Shown: piece by piece, positions 1-7,868 of the stretch
How the letters are laid out: each line of letters starts with the position of its first letter
Numbering within the stretch: position 1 is the stretch's first letter
Assembly (NCBI RefSeq): GCF_036208045.1
Contig: NZ_CP121472.1
Span: 3,173,531 to 3,237,530, forward strand
Length of the DNA stretch: 64,000 nt
Direction of reading: 5' to 3'
DNA from: Thiorhodovibrio winogradskyi
GTDB lineage: Bacteria > Pseudomonadota > Gammaproteobacteria > Chromatiales > Chromatiaceae
The notes under the pieces: generated by a model
Databases searched by the model: none
What the model was told of the DNA's origin: nothing
What the model saw: only the letters and a program-made list of their open reading frames with translations
Made by a program: the position numbers and the translations under genes

Positions 1-2
1 TG

Positions 3-89
3 CATATCGCTGCGGCCCTGTGGCATCAGTATGTTCGCAAGGATCACGCGCTCGAGCGCATGTTGCCCTGGAGCCCTCCCGGGGCTTGA
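3..89 (+). CDS. C-terminal end of an unidentified protein (cut by window edge)
   Basis: An open frame enters from the left edge and stops at TGA 87-89. Its last residues read ...ALERMLPWSPPGA, which looks like ordinary protein. Only 28 residues are visible, so no family can be named. It converges on the ABC1-family gene, whose stop lies about 40 bases away. It could be a chance frame. Confidence 0.4.
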   Translation, partial: HIAAALWHQYVRKDHALERMLPWSPPGA

Positions 90-130
90 GCGGCCATCCC
101 AAGCCGCCCAAGCCGCTGACGGCCAATGTG

Positions 131-1456
131 TCAGAGATAGCGCGCCATCATGGCGCGAAAATCAATGCGCGCGCGCAGACGTCGGCACAGCATGAAGGTG
201 CCGACAAATTTGCGATGCAGGAACAGACTCGAGGGATCGGGCAGTTCGCTGAAGGCGCCGTCCAAATACAGTTCGCGCCCACGCTGATAAATGCGCTCGA
301 ACAGATCGGAGCTGCCAAAGTCATAGAGCCCCTCGGTGCGCAGCATCTCCCCGGACAGGCGCATGAGTTCGGTCAGGGCATCGACATTCTGCCGCGGCGC
401 ATCGGCGCTGAGATAACCGAGATCAACAATGGCCTGGTGCATGGCGGGCACCTCATCGGCCATGCCAGCGGCGGCCAGGCGGCGGAAGCCGGTCACCAAT
501 GATGGCGCGATGCGCGCGGTGGCGCCGAAATCCAGCAGCACCACGCGCCCGGACTCGGGCTGATAGAAGTAGTTGCCGAAGTTGGGATCGGTCTGGGCCA
601 ACTGAAACTCAAACAGCTCGCGCAGCGTCAGATCGGTCAGCGCGCTGGAGACGCGGTCACGCTCCTGGCGACTGAATTGGTTCTCCGAGAGCCGGTCAAT
701 CGACACCCCCTCGATGTAATCCATCGCCAGCACCCGGTTGGTGCTGAGATCCCGATGCACCGCAGGCACCAGAAAGGCCGGATCATCGCCGATCAGCGTG
801 CGATAGGCCTCCAGTGCCTCGGCCTCGGCCTGATAGTCGGCCTCTTGGTGCAACTGGCGGCGCGCTTCCTCCAACAAGGGTCGCGGATCCGCGCCCTTGG
901 GCACCATGCCCAGGGTGCGGGCGAGAAACCCCAGGTTGTCGATGTCGCTGTCGATGCTCTCGCGCACGCCGGGGAATTGGATCTTCAGCGCCAACTGACG
1001 CCCGTCGCGGGTCTCGGCGCGATGCACCTGGCCAATAGAGGCCGCCGCGATGGGGGTGAAATCAAACCGGCGAAAGCCTTTGTTCCAGTCGCTGCCCCAC
1101 TCGCGCTCGAGCACCTGTGCGAGCTGACTGAGCGGCATGGGCTCGGCGCGCTCGCGCAGACTGGCCATGATGGCGGCCGCCTCGGGTGTGAACACATCGG
1201 CGCCATCCATGGACATCATCTGGCCCATTTTCATCACCGCCCCGCGCATCCGCGCCAAACGGTCGGTAAATCGCTGGGTGGCGGCGGGACTGAGGCGGAT
1301 GCGCTGGCCGCTGGCGCCGCGCGTGCGCGCCATGTCCCACAGGCCGCGCGCACCCACGCCAACGGCCAGGTCAGTGGTGGCGCGGCCGATATGCCACAGG
1401 CGACTCAAGCGCTGGCTGGGGACGGCGCGACCGCCGTTGTCGGAAAACTGGCTCAT
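131..1456 (-). CDS. ABC1/AarF/UbiB-family atypical kinase
   Basis: A 441-residue protein of the ABC1 (AarF/UbiB) family. These atypical kinase-like ATPases are linked to ubiquinone biosynthesis or quinone/lipid homeostasis. Visible motifs are the family-specific KxGQ (KMGQ, residues 76-79), the Ala-rich nucleotide loop AAASIGQVHRA (about 137-147), the Lys of ALKIQFPGV (about 158) and a C-terminal LLDFGAT metal-binding motif. I chose ATG 1456 because AGGGAG lies 7 bases upstream; an ATG at 1474 is in frame but has no ribosome site. Canonical UbiB is longer, carries C-terminal membrane helices and sits in a ubiE-ubiJ-ubiB operon. None of that is seen here, so this is probably a paralogue. It is divergent from the diguanylate cyclase gene. 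Confidence 0.85.
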   Translation of the reverse strand: MSQFSDNGGRAVPSQRLSRLWHIGRATTDLAVGVGARGLWDMARTRGASGQRIRLSPAATQRFTDRLARMRGAVMKMGQMMSMDGADVFTPEAAAIMASLRERAEPMPLSQLAQVLEREWGSDWNKGFRRFDFTPIAAASIGQVHRAETRDGRQLALKIQFPGVRESIDSDIDNLGFLARTLGMVPKGADPRPLLEEARRQLHQEADYQAEAEALEAYRTLIGDDPAFLVPAVHRDLSTNRVLAMDYIEGVSIDRLSENQFSRQERDRVSSALTDLTLRELFEFQLAQTDPNFGNYFYQPESGRVVLLDFGATARIAPSLVTGFRRLAAAGMADEVPAMHQAIVDLGYLSADAPRQNVDALTELMRLSGEMLRTEGLYDFGSSDLFERIYQRGRELYLDGAFSELPDPSSLFLHRKFVGTFMLCRRLRARIDFRAMMARYL

Positions 1457-1631
1457 TGTTGGGCTCCCTGTCATCCATTCAATGTGTTGCTAGATAGTGC
1501 GCCAGTCTGCCCTTTTCGAGTCAACCACCGCCATGACATTCCCCAGTATACCGCTCGGACATGGCCCCGCGTCCAGACGTGCGGTGCTATAGTCAGAGCA
1601 CCATGACGTCTGACCATGATGGAGTCTGACC

Positions 1632-3530
1632 ATGGTGGCATCACAACAGCAGCGGCCGCGCACGCGGCGGAGAAATCTCGTGGGCACATCTTCCTTTCCG
1701 AACCCAAATCATGCTTCAGGTCCTGATCCAGAACTCAAGCACCTGATCGGGGCCGATACCAACAAGGCGCTTGAAATCGCCGAACGGGTGTGGTGGGTGG
1801 GACATGTGCTGGCGGATGATCCCTTCCAATGCCATGTGTATCTGCTTGAACAGGGAGATCAATCGGTGCTGTTCGACCCTGGCTCACGCCTGACCTTTCC
1901 CGGCACCCTGCGCAAAATCGAGCAGGTGATTCCCTTCACCCAAATTCGCTACTTCGTCTGTCACCATCAGGACCCGGACATCACCGCCGCCTTACCACTG
2001 ATCGACGCCATGAATGATCGCGAGGACGCCGTGGTGGTCACCCACTGGCGCGCCCATGCCCTGCTGCGCCATTACGGCTTGAAAATGCCCTTTTGGCTGG
2101 TCGACCAAAACGACTGGAAGCTACCCTTGGTTGATCGGGAGCTGAAATTTATTTTCACCCCCTATGCGCATTTTCCCGGCGCCATCTGTACCTTTGACCC
2201 CAAGACCGGGGTGCTGTTTTCCAGCGATCTGTTCGGCGGCTTTACCGAACAACCCACCCTGGTCGCGCGCGGGGAATCCCATATCGAGGCGCTGAAGCCC
2301 TTTCATGAGCACTATATGCCAAGCAATGACATCCTCGGCTATGCCATGGCGCAGATTGAGCGCTATCCGGTGGAAATCATTGCCGCGCAGCATGGGTCCA
2401 TTATTCCGCGCTCCCTGGTGCCCTTTTTGATCGAACAGCTCAAGCAGCTCGATTGCGGCATTTACCTGCTCGGCCAGGATGACAGCGATATTCGCCGGCT
2501 CTCGCGTCTCAATGCCACCCTGCGCGACATTGCCGAGACCATGCTGCTGTATCGGGACTTCCGCGACATCGCCACCCGCCTGCTGGAGCTGGTACAGCGC
2601 AGCTTGCCAGCGGAGCGCATTGATTACTACACCGCCCTGCCCGATGGCAAAATTCTGGTGCTCAATCCAGAAAATCGCTTTTCCGGCTCCATTGAATGTG
2701 ACTCTCCGGAATTCTGCCGCTTCATCGGCCAGGATCGCGAGCAATGGGTGCGCGCGCATCAGGATGATTCCAGCTTTGCCGATCATCACCTGTGCGCGGG
2801 CGCCTTTTGCGAGGAGTACAGCGGTCCCACGAAAGGCTCGCGCATTGCCATTCCGCTCATTGGCCCCTCGCAACAGCGCATCGACGGCTTCGCTATCATC
2901 AGCTTGCGCGATCGCATTCCAGTGACCAAAGGCATCGAGCAGATCGTCAAACAACTCGCCGACCCACTGCAGGTCGCCCTGGAGCGCGAGGTCATTTACC
3001 GGGAAATTGATCAAGAACGGGAAAAAGCCTATCAGCGTTCCATTCGCGATGCCCTGACCGGCCTGTTTACCCGTTTTTACATGCAGGACGTCATGAGCCG
3101 CCATTGCGCCCTGCATGATCGCGACCCCAAGGCGGAATTCGCCGCCATCATGCTGGATGTCGATCACTTCAAGCGCATCAACGACACCCATGGCCATGGT
3201 GTTGGAGATCGCGTCCTGCAAAGCGTCGCGGCCCTGCTGACCACCTCCAGCCGCGCAACTGACATTGCCGTGCGCTATGGTGGCGAGGAATTCATTGTTT
3301 TCGTCGTCGGCCAGGGCCAGCAGCCAGCCATGGCCGCCGCCGAGCGCCTGCGCACCTGCCTGATGGCCGCTCCCATCGACGTCGCAAACGGAAACCAGCT
3401 GAAAGTGACCGCCAGTTTCGGCGTCGCCACGCGAGTTCCAGGAGAGAGTCTGGATCAACTCATCAAACGCGCCGATGGCGCGCTCTACCGCGCCAAGGAG
3501 AATGGGCGCAATCGGGTCGAGCCCGCTTGA
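1632..3530 (+). CDS. Diguanylate cyclase with N-terminal flavodiiron-like (ODP/MBL) sensor domain
   Basis: A 632-residue protein. Residues about 50-290 form a metallo-beta-lactamase fold of the flavodiiron/ODP type. Likely diiron ligands are in CHHQDPD, AHFPG, SSDLFGG and AAQHGS, matching the flavodiiron pattern H-x-x-x-D, H, D, H. A middle GAF-like region (about 310-450) follows. The C-terminal GGDEF domain has GGEEF at about residue 550 and an RxxD inhibitory site (RATD) five residues before it, so an active, product-inhibited c-di-GMP synthase is expected. No membrane segment is seen, so the protein is cytoplasmic. ODP domains bind oxygen or NO in known signalling proteins, which suggests redox control of c-di-GMP. 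The gene is monocistronic and ends before a terminator-like hairpin. A GTG at about 1680 is an alternative start. Confidence 0.88.
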   Translation: MVASQQQRPRTRRRNLVGTSSFPNPNHASGPDPELKHLIGADTNKALEIAERVWWVGHVLADDPFQCHVYLLEQGDQSVLFDPGSRLTFPGTLRKIEQVIPFTQIRYFVCHHQDPDITAALPLIDAMNDREDAVVVTHWRAHALLRHYGLKMPFWLVDQNDWKLPLVDRELKFIFTPYAHFPGAICTFDPKTGVLFSSDLFGGFTEQPTLVARGESHIEALKPFHEHYMPSNDILGYAMAQIERYPVEIIAAQHGSIIPRSLVPFLIEQLKQLDCGIYLLGQDDSDIRRLSRLNATLRDIAETMLLYRDFRDIATRLLELVQRSLPAERIDYYTALPDGKILVLNPENRFSGSIECDSPEFCRFIGQDREQWVRAHQDDSSFADHHLCAGAFCEEYSGPTKGSRIAIPLIGPSQQRIDGFAIISLRDRIPVTKGIEQIVKQLADPLQVALEREVIYREIDQEREKAYQRSIRDALTGLFTRFYMQDVMSRHCALHDRDPKAEFAAIMLDVDHFKRINDTHGHGVGDRVLQSVAALLTTSSRATDIAVRYGGEEFIVFVVGQGQQPAMAAAERLRTCLMAAPIDVANGNQLKVTASFGVATRVPGESLDQLIKRADGALYRAKENGRNRVEPA

Positions 3531-3648
3531 TGAAATACGGCCAAGGCTTCCTCAACCTTGGTACTTTTTAGGCTGCCATGCCGCGGCCGCCTTGATCGAC
3601 CGATGATCGACCCATGATCGACTCGATCTCGGCAAGAGCAGCCAAAAG

Positions 3649-3677
3649 CAAGAGCCCGGCGCGGGGCCGGGCTCTTG
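3649..3677. terminator. Bidirectional intrinsic terminator-like hairpin
   Basis: A perfect 12-bp stem (CAAGAGCCCGGC / GCCGGGCTCTTG) with a 5-base loop. It lies between the diguanylate cyclase gene and the two convergent 34-aa peptide genes. Read on the minus strand it is followed by GCTTTTGG, a modest U-tract; on the plus strand by GGTTT. It probably ends the peptide-gene transcript. Confidence 0.7.
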
Positions 3678-3753
3678 GGTTTCACATCATGACGTTCCGA
3701 TCAGGATTTTTTCAAAGTCGTCTTTCATGGGTCAGACGTGACCCCTCAGCCGG

Positions 3754-3858
3754 CTATGAACCCGCATGCATCGCATAGGGCAACAAGGGCAGCAAGCAGA
3801 CCGCTGCAACCATCCAAAACCCACGACTGTTTGCTTTACGCAGTGCTTCATCACTCAT
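3754..3858 (-). CDS. 34-residue putative membrane peptide, downstream copy
   Basis: A 34-codon gene, too short for most gene finders. The peptide begins MSDEALRKANSRGFW and ends LPYAMHAGS. A polar charged head (1-13) precedes one hydrophobic segment (about 14-30, with VCLLPLLPYAM), so a single-pass inner-membrane peptide is likely. GAGGG lies 7 bases before the ATG. Compared with the upstream copy there are five base differences: four synonymous codon changes and a TAA/TAG stop change, so the two products are identical. I do not recognise the family. It is not a light-harvesting alpha or beta chain as far as I can see, and it differs from CydX/CcoQ-type subunits. Confidence 0.75.
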   Translation of the reverse strand: MSDEALRKANSRGFWMVAAVCLLPLLPYAMHAGS

Positions 3859-3923
3859 GGTCTTACCCTCATGTGAATGGTTCAAGACGTCTTTCATAGG
3901 CCGGGCTTTACTCCACAGCCGGA

Positions 3924-4028
3924 TTAAGAACCCGCATGCATCGCATAGGGCAACAAGGGCAGCAAGCAGACCGCTGCTACCATCCAAAACCCACGACTGT
4001 TTGCTTTACGCAGCGCTTCATCGCTCAT
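3924..4028 (-). CDS. 34-residue putative membrane peptide, upstream copy
   Basis: First gene of the tandem pair on the minus strand, encoding the same 34-residue peptide as the downstream copy. It has the same GAGGG ribosome site 7 bases before ATG and ends with TAA. Only 65 bases separate its stop from the next start, and no promoter or terminator is obvious between them, so both are probably on one transcript ending at the 3649-3677 hairpin. The double dose of an invariant hydrophobic peptide suggests a structural subunit or an abundant small membrane regulator. The function is unknown. Confidence 0.75.
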   Translation of the reverse strand: MSDEALRKANSRGFWMVAAVCLLPLLPYAMHAGS

Positions 4029-4271
4029 GGTCTTACCCTCATGTGAATGTTGCTTTTGAGTGAATGGCCGGGGAAGGATTACTCCGCCTTCGAGGAGCAA
4101 GATAGGCGCTTAACAGCAGACTTCAACAAATACCAGATTATCTCTCCAGTTTTTCCACGATCCCCCGGCGATGGGTGGTTTGGCGCGCGCTACCCAGCAG
4201 TCAACTCGCGACAGGTGACCATCTAGCGGTACACTAGACCGGCCCACTGGTTTAGGAGAGTGCCAAGCAAA

Positions 4272-5939
4272 ATGGATCCCACCACCCTTTGTCCCGGCTG
4301 CTTTGCCCTGATCGGCAAAGCCAACCCTTGCCCGCACTGCGGCTTCGACAAAAACGCCCCGCGCCCGGTGCAAGCCTTGCCAGTGCGCACGCTGCTCAAT
4401 CAGCAATTCCTCGTCGGTCGCGTGCTCGGCAAACCCGGCGGCTTCGGCATCACCTATCTCGCCTGGGATCAACTGCTCGAAGCCCGCGTCGCCATCAAGG
4501 AATACCTGCCGCGCGAACTCGCCGTGCGCGCCCAAGACAGCCGCACCCTACACCCGCACAGCCAGGACGAGATTGATCTGTTCCGCTACGGGCTGGAGCA
4601 ATTCATGGCCGAGGCGCGCACCCTGGCCAAGCTCGACCATCCCAACCTGGTGCGGGTGCGTCAGTTCTTCGAGGCCAATGGCACCGCCTATCTGGTAATG
4701 GACTACTACCGAGGCTGCTCGCTCGCCGAGCACTTGGAACGCCAGCCCGACAGTCGCATGCGCGAGCCCGATGCCCTGGCCCTGATGCAGCCGATTCTCG
4801 ACGGCCTGCGCGCCGTCCATGCCAAGGGCTTTCTGCACCGCGACATCAAGCCACAGAACATCTACCTGGCTCAGACCGACTCCGGCGGCGTGCGCCCCAT
4901 CCTGCTCGACTTCGGCGCCGCCCGCCAAGCGATGGGCGAGCGCTCCCGCTCGCTGTCCGTGGTCATCAGCCCCGGCTATGCGCCCTTCGAGCAATACCAC
5001 CGCAAAGGCCAGCAAGGCCCGGCGACCGACATCTATGGCGCGGCGGCGGTACTGTATCGAATGCTGACCGGCGTGGTTCCGCCGGAGGCGACCGAGCGCA
5101 TGGCGGGGGATGACTTGCGCCCGGCGGCGGATTTTGGAGTGAGTGCGCCGGTAAGCGCGGCGCTGGAACAGGCGCTGGCGATGAGCGTGGAGGCGCGGCC
5201 GGGGACGGTTGCAGGGTTTCAGGAGGTGCTTATGCCGCCGATGGCGCGCCCCGAACCCGGGCTTCCAAGGGGAGCCGCGCTGCCGCGTCGCAACGAGCCG
5301 GAACACCAACAACAGCTCACGGGCGATGAGAATCTGAGGAAACCATCGCAGACGACGCCCACGACAGCTTCACCTCACGGTTGCCTGTCCTGGATTGGAT
5401 TAGGAGTCATCATCGTTGGACTCTCGGTCGGTCTTGTGATCATGGAAACGCCTCCGCGTCCTCCCCAGATGGAAGAACGCTACAGCGATCATGGTGACGG
5501 TACTTTGACTGATCTCACCACCGGCTTGCAGTGGATGCGCTGTAGCCTCGGGCAGGAATGGACTGGATCGACCTGCGCGGGATCGGCGGAGTTAATGACT
5601 TGGGATGCCATCATGACGAATGGACAACAGAAAACCTGGCCGGAGTTTGCCGGTTACGGCGATTGGCGGGCGCCGACCATCGAGGAATTGAGGACGCTTA
5701 TCTACTGTTCGAGTGGTCAACCCGCCTATTGGCCAGCAAAGGATTGCAGCGGGAATTACACTCAACCAACAATCCACTCAATGGCTTTTCCGAATACGTC
5801 ACCCGATTGGTTTTGGTCAGTCTCGCCGAATGCCAGCAACTCGGACTACGCGTGGTACCTGAGCTTCTACAGAGGGACTGACGGCTACAACTTTGAGGGC
5901 AACTACTGCCAGGTCAGGTTAGTGCGCAGCGGACAGTGA
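4272..5939 (+). CDS. Ser/Thr protein kinase with N-terminal zinc ribbon and C-terminal DUF1566 domain
   Basis: A 555-residue Hanks-type kinase. The order is: zinc ribbon (CPGC...CPHC, residues about 8-30); kinase domain (about 45-315) with glycine loop GKPGGFG, Lys76 in VAIKEY, HRDIKPQN (Asp191) and DFGAAR; a Pro/Thr-rich linker; one membrane helix (about 375-395); and an exported DUF1566/Lcl domain (about 405-555) ending VRLVRSGQ. ATG 4272 is preferred because AGGAG (4255-4259) directly abuts the in-frame GTG 4260. Close paralogue of the kinase at 17240: very similar from the zinc ribbon through the kinase domain, but with a different C-terminus. DUF1566 C-type-lectin-like domains are frequent variable regions of diversity-generating retroelements. 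No reverse transcriptase or template repeat is seen here. Confidence 0.9.
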   Translation: MDPTTLCPGCFALIGKANPCPHCGFDKNAPRPVQALPVRTLLNQQFLVGRVLGKPGGFGITYLAWDQLLEARVAIKEYLPRELAVRAQDSRTLHPHSQDEIDLFRYGLEQFMAEARTLAKLDHPNLVRVRQFFEANGTAYLVMDYYRGCSLAEHLERQPDSRMREPDALALMQPILDGLRAVHAKGFLHRDIKPQNIYLAQTDSGGVRPILLDFGAARQAMGERSRSLSVVISPGYAPFEQYHRKGQQGPATDIYGAAAVLYRMLTGVVPPEATERMAGDDLRPAADFGVSAPVSAALEQALAMSVEARPGTVAGFQEVLMPPMARPEPGLPRGAALPRRNEPEHQQQLTGDENLRKPSQTTPTTASPHGCLSWIGLGVIIVGLSVGLVIMETPPRPPQMEERYSDHGDGTLTDLTTGLQWMRCSLGQEWTGSTCAGSAELMTWDAIMTNGQQKTWPEFAGYGDWRAPTIEELRTLIYCSSGQPAYWPAKDCSGNYTQPTIHSMAFPNTSPDWFWSVSPNASNSDYAWYLSFYRGTDGYNFEGNYCQVRLVRSGQ

Positions 5940-5976
5940 TTTTGTTCTTTGTATTTGCGCGCGCGATCCCATCACC

Positions 5977-6264
5977 CTACGAACTTGGCGACTGAATGAA
6001 GAGCGCACGCAGGGCATCATTAACGCGCGTCTGCCAGCCGGGGCCGGTGGCCTCCATTGCAGCCAGCACGTCGTTATCTAAGCGGATAGTGGTCGAGATT
6101 TTGCGCACCTGCACCGACGAGCCGCCCACGCGCAGTCGAGGTTTGAAGGTCGCCCATTCTTGTTCAGTCAGCGGGCGCGCATCGGGGTCTGAAAGAGCAG
6201 CGGTCGTGATGGTCGCGTCCTCTTCCTCGGTTGGAAAAATGGTTTCTGGCTTAAGCGCTGGCAT
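5977..6264 (-). CDS. BrnA-like antitoxin (DUF4415), orphan
   Basis: A 95-residue protein with the BrnA/DUF4415 signature: DPDARPLTEQEWATFK, then a C-terminal ribbon-helix-helix-like segment KISTTIRLDNDVLAAM...GWQTRVNDALRALF. In BrnTA modules the antitoxin represses its operon and neutralises the RNase toxin BrnT, normally encoded just upstream. Upstream here (6265-6550) there are only GC-rich palindromes and no BrnT frame, so the antitoxin is an orphan. It converges on the kinase gene. Confidence 0.75.
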   Translation of the reverse strand: MPALKPETIFPTEEEDATITTAALSDPDARPLTEQEWATFKPRLRVGGSSVQVRKISTTIRLDNDVLAAMEATGPGWQTRVNDALRALFIQSPSS

Positions 6265-6286
6265 AGCGGTTAATCTCGGTTAGCCT

Positions 6287-6506
6287 GGTGCCGAGGCTCT
6301 GCCTCGGTGCCTAGTATTGCGGCTCCGCCGCAGATGCAATAACGGTATGACCCTGATCAATTCCATGGAGGCATCACGCTCTGGCCAGATTACTATCACA
6401 ACTACCAGCGGCAGAGCCGCTAAAAAGACGTGCCGAGGCGGAGCCTCGACACGAGGGTAGAGGATAAGCATCCTGGCTGATGCGTTGCGCTTATCCGCCC
6501 TACCTG
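6287..6506. repeat. Cluster of short GC-rich palindromes and a REP-like fragment
   Basis: This non-coding stretch holds several small inverted repeats: CCGAGGC-tct-GCCTCGG (6291-6307), TGCGGC-tcc-GCCGCA (6318-6332), AGCGGC-aga-GCCGCT (6407-6421) and CCGAGGC-gga-GCCTCG (about 6433-6449). After them comes GCTGATGCGTTGCGCTTATC (about 6477-6496), a relative of the TAGGGTGGATAAGC elements at 13335 and 20491. It looks like a landing site for REP-type elements. Confidence 0.65.
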
Positions 6507-6554
6507 TTCCATGCCATGACTGCGAATGAGCTGTTCGAAGATGCGATTTAACCC

Positions 6555-7868
6555 ATGATCCGCCCAGCAAGCCCAACTCAGCGCACGCTCATCTGCCTGG
6601 CTGCCCTAACCACACTGCTCGCCACCCCACCCATCCACGCCCGCGACGAAGCCACCCGCGCGCGCATGGATGCCGCCACCCTGCGCGTGCTCTGCCTGAG
6701 CGAAGACGGCAATGAGCTGGGCGCCGGCTCGGGCTTTGTGATCGGCAGCGGGCGGCATGTGGTGACCAACTGGCATGTGGTTGAATGCACCGCCGAGGGT
6801 GGCGAGGCTGCGGTGCTGCTCTCCGCCGCCGAGCGCAACGCGGACGGCGATCCGGTGGTGTCGGTGCGGGTGGCCAGCGCCGATGCGAAGCGCGATCTCG
6901 CCATCCTGGCACTGGAGCGCCCGTTGCGCCGCCCGGCGGTCACCTTCGCCACCGCCGAGAGCGTGCGCAAACTCGATCTGGTGATCGCCTATGGCTTCCC
7001 CGGCGTGGCCGATCGCGAGGACGCCGGCGACTTCGCCGATCCGAGTGCCACCACCGGCGTGGTCAGCCGCATCGACGCAAGCGCGCCGGGCGCCGATCTG
7101 CCCCGGCTGATTCAAACCGACGCTGCCATCAACCCCGGCAACTCCGGCGGCCCACTGTTTGATGCCGCCGGTCGCGTCATCGGCATCAACACCCTGAAGG
7201 CGCTGACCGAAGTCGCCAGCAGTGACCCCGAGGCCGGAGACCTCCTAGTGCGCGTGCCGCTCGGCGAGGGCATCGGCTGGGCGGTGGTCAGCGACGAATT
7301 GTTCCCCACGCTCGACCGCCTCGGCATCCCCTACCGGGTCGAATCCAGCCGGCCCGATGCGAACACAACCGGTCTGCCAGCCGCCGTCTGGCTGACCATC
7401 GCCCTATCGCTCCTGACCCTGATGCTGGCGCTCTCGTTCGCCCGTCGCACCCAAGCCGCTGCCAGCAAGGCCCTCGGCAACCAGAGCGCAAGTCCGGCCA
7501 ACGCACCCCGGCCAACAGCGCCCGCCAAACCAACACCCAGCCCAAGCGGCCAGCCGCAGTTGCACGGCATCGCCGGGCCTTACTCCGGCGTCAGTGTGCC
7601 GCTCGGCGCCCGCCCCATCGCCATCGGGCGCGATCCGGCCATGGTGCAACTGGTGATTCCCGCCGACTTCGGGCGCGTCAGCAAACGCCACGCACTGATC
7701 GGCTATGATCGCAAGCAGGGCCAGTTCCAGATTGAGGACTGCTGGTCCTCCCACGGCACCTTCGTCAACGGCGAGCCGCTACCACTCGGCGGTTCGACCA
7801 CCCTGGCCCCCGGCGGGCGCGTCGATCTCGCTTCCGCCGAGGTCGCTTTCGAGGTGATTTTGACATGA
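6555..7868 (+). CDS. Trypsin-like (HtrA-type) serine protease with membrane helix and FHA domain
   Basis: A 437-residue protein. It starts with a signal peptide or anchor (about 10-30), followed by an S1C protease domain (about 35-260) with the full triad: His74 (TNWHVV), Asp114 (RDLAIL) and Ser197 (GNSGGP). A second membrane helix (about 275-297) follows, then a Pro-rich linker and a C-terminal FHA domain (about 335-437; IGRDP, SKRHALI, SSHGTFVNG). The topology puts the protease in the periplasm and the phosphothreonine-binding FHA domain in the cytoplasm. There is no PDZ domain, unlike DegP. It overlaps the PP2C gene by 4 bases and starts a three-gene operon (6555-9282). The protease may respond to the phosphorylation state set by the kinase and phosphatase; that is inference. 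Confidence 0.9.
   Translation: MIRPASPTQRTLICLAALTTLLATPPIHARDEATRARMDAATLRVLCLSEDGNELGAGSGFVIGSGRHVVTNWHVVECTAEGGEAAVLLSAAERNADGDPVVSVRVASADAKRDLAILALERPLRRPAVTFATAESVRKLDLVIAYGFPGVADREDAGDFADPSATTGVVSRIDASAPGADLPRLIQTDAAINPGNSGGPLFDAAGRVIGINTLKALTEVASSDPEAGDLLVRVPLGEGIGWAVVSDELFPTLDRLGIPYRVESSRPDANTTGLPAAVWLTIALSLLTLMLALSFARRTQAAASKALGNQSASPANAPRPTAPAKPTPSPSGQPQLHGIAGPYSGVSVPLGARPIAIGRDPAMVQLVIPADFGRVSKRHALIGYDRKQGQFQIEDCWSSHGTFVNGEPLPLGGSTTLAPGGRVDLASAEVAFEVILT

Larger units (their letters stand above)
3718..4050. repeat. Tandem duplication of about 165 bp, one small gene per unit
   Basis: Two head-to-tail units (about 3718-3880 and 3888-4050). Each carries a Shine-Dalgarno region (ATTCACATGAGGGTAAGACC), a 34-codon gene and a related 3' flank (gtCTTTCATrGG...CAGCCGG). 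The coding parts are nearly identical and the flanks more diverged, so selection seems to act on the genes. Confidence 0.85.

Noticed and set aside
2121-3458. 445-codon frame antisense to the diguanylate cyclase
   Set aside because: GGEEF and metal-binding motifs prove the plus-strand gene; the minus frame is low-complexity.
3754-4028. 34-residue peptides as light-harvesting or oxidase small subunits
   Set aside because: I see no match to the bacteriochlorophyll-binding His context of LH alpha/beta chains or to CydX/CcoQ sequences, so no identity is claimed.
4272-6264. A complete diversity-generating retroelement
   Set aside because: Only the lectin-like domain is suggestive; no reverse transcriptase, accessory gene or template repeat was found in the window.
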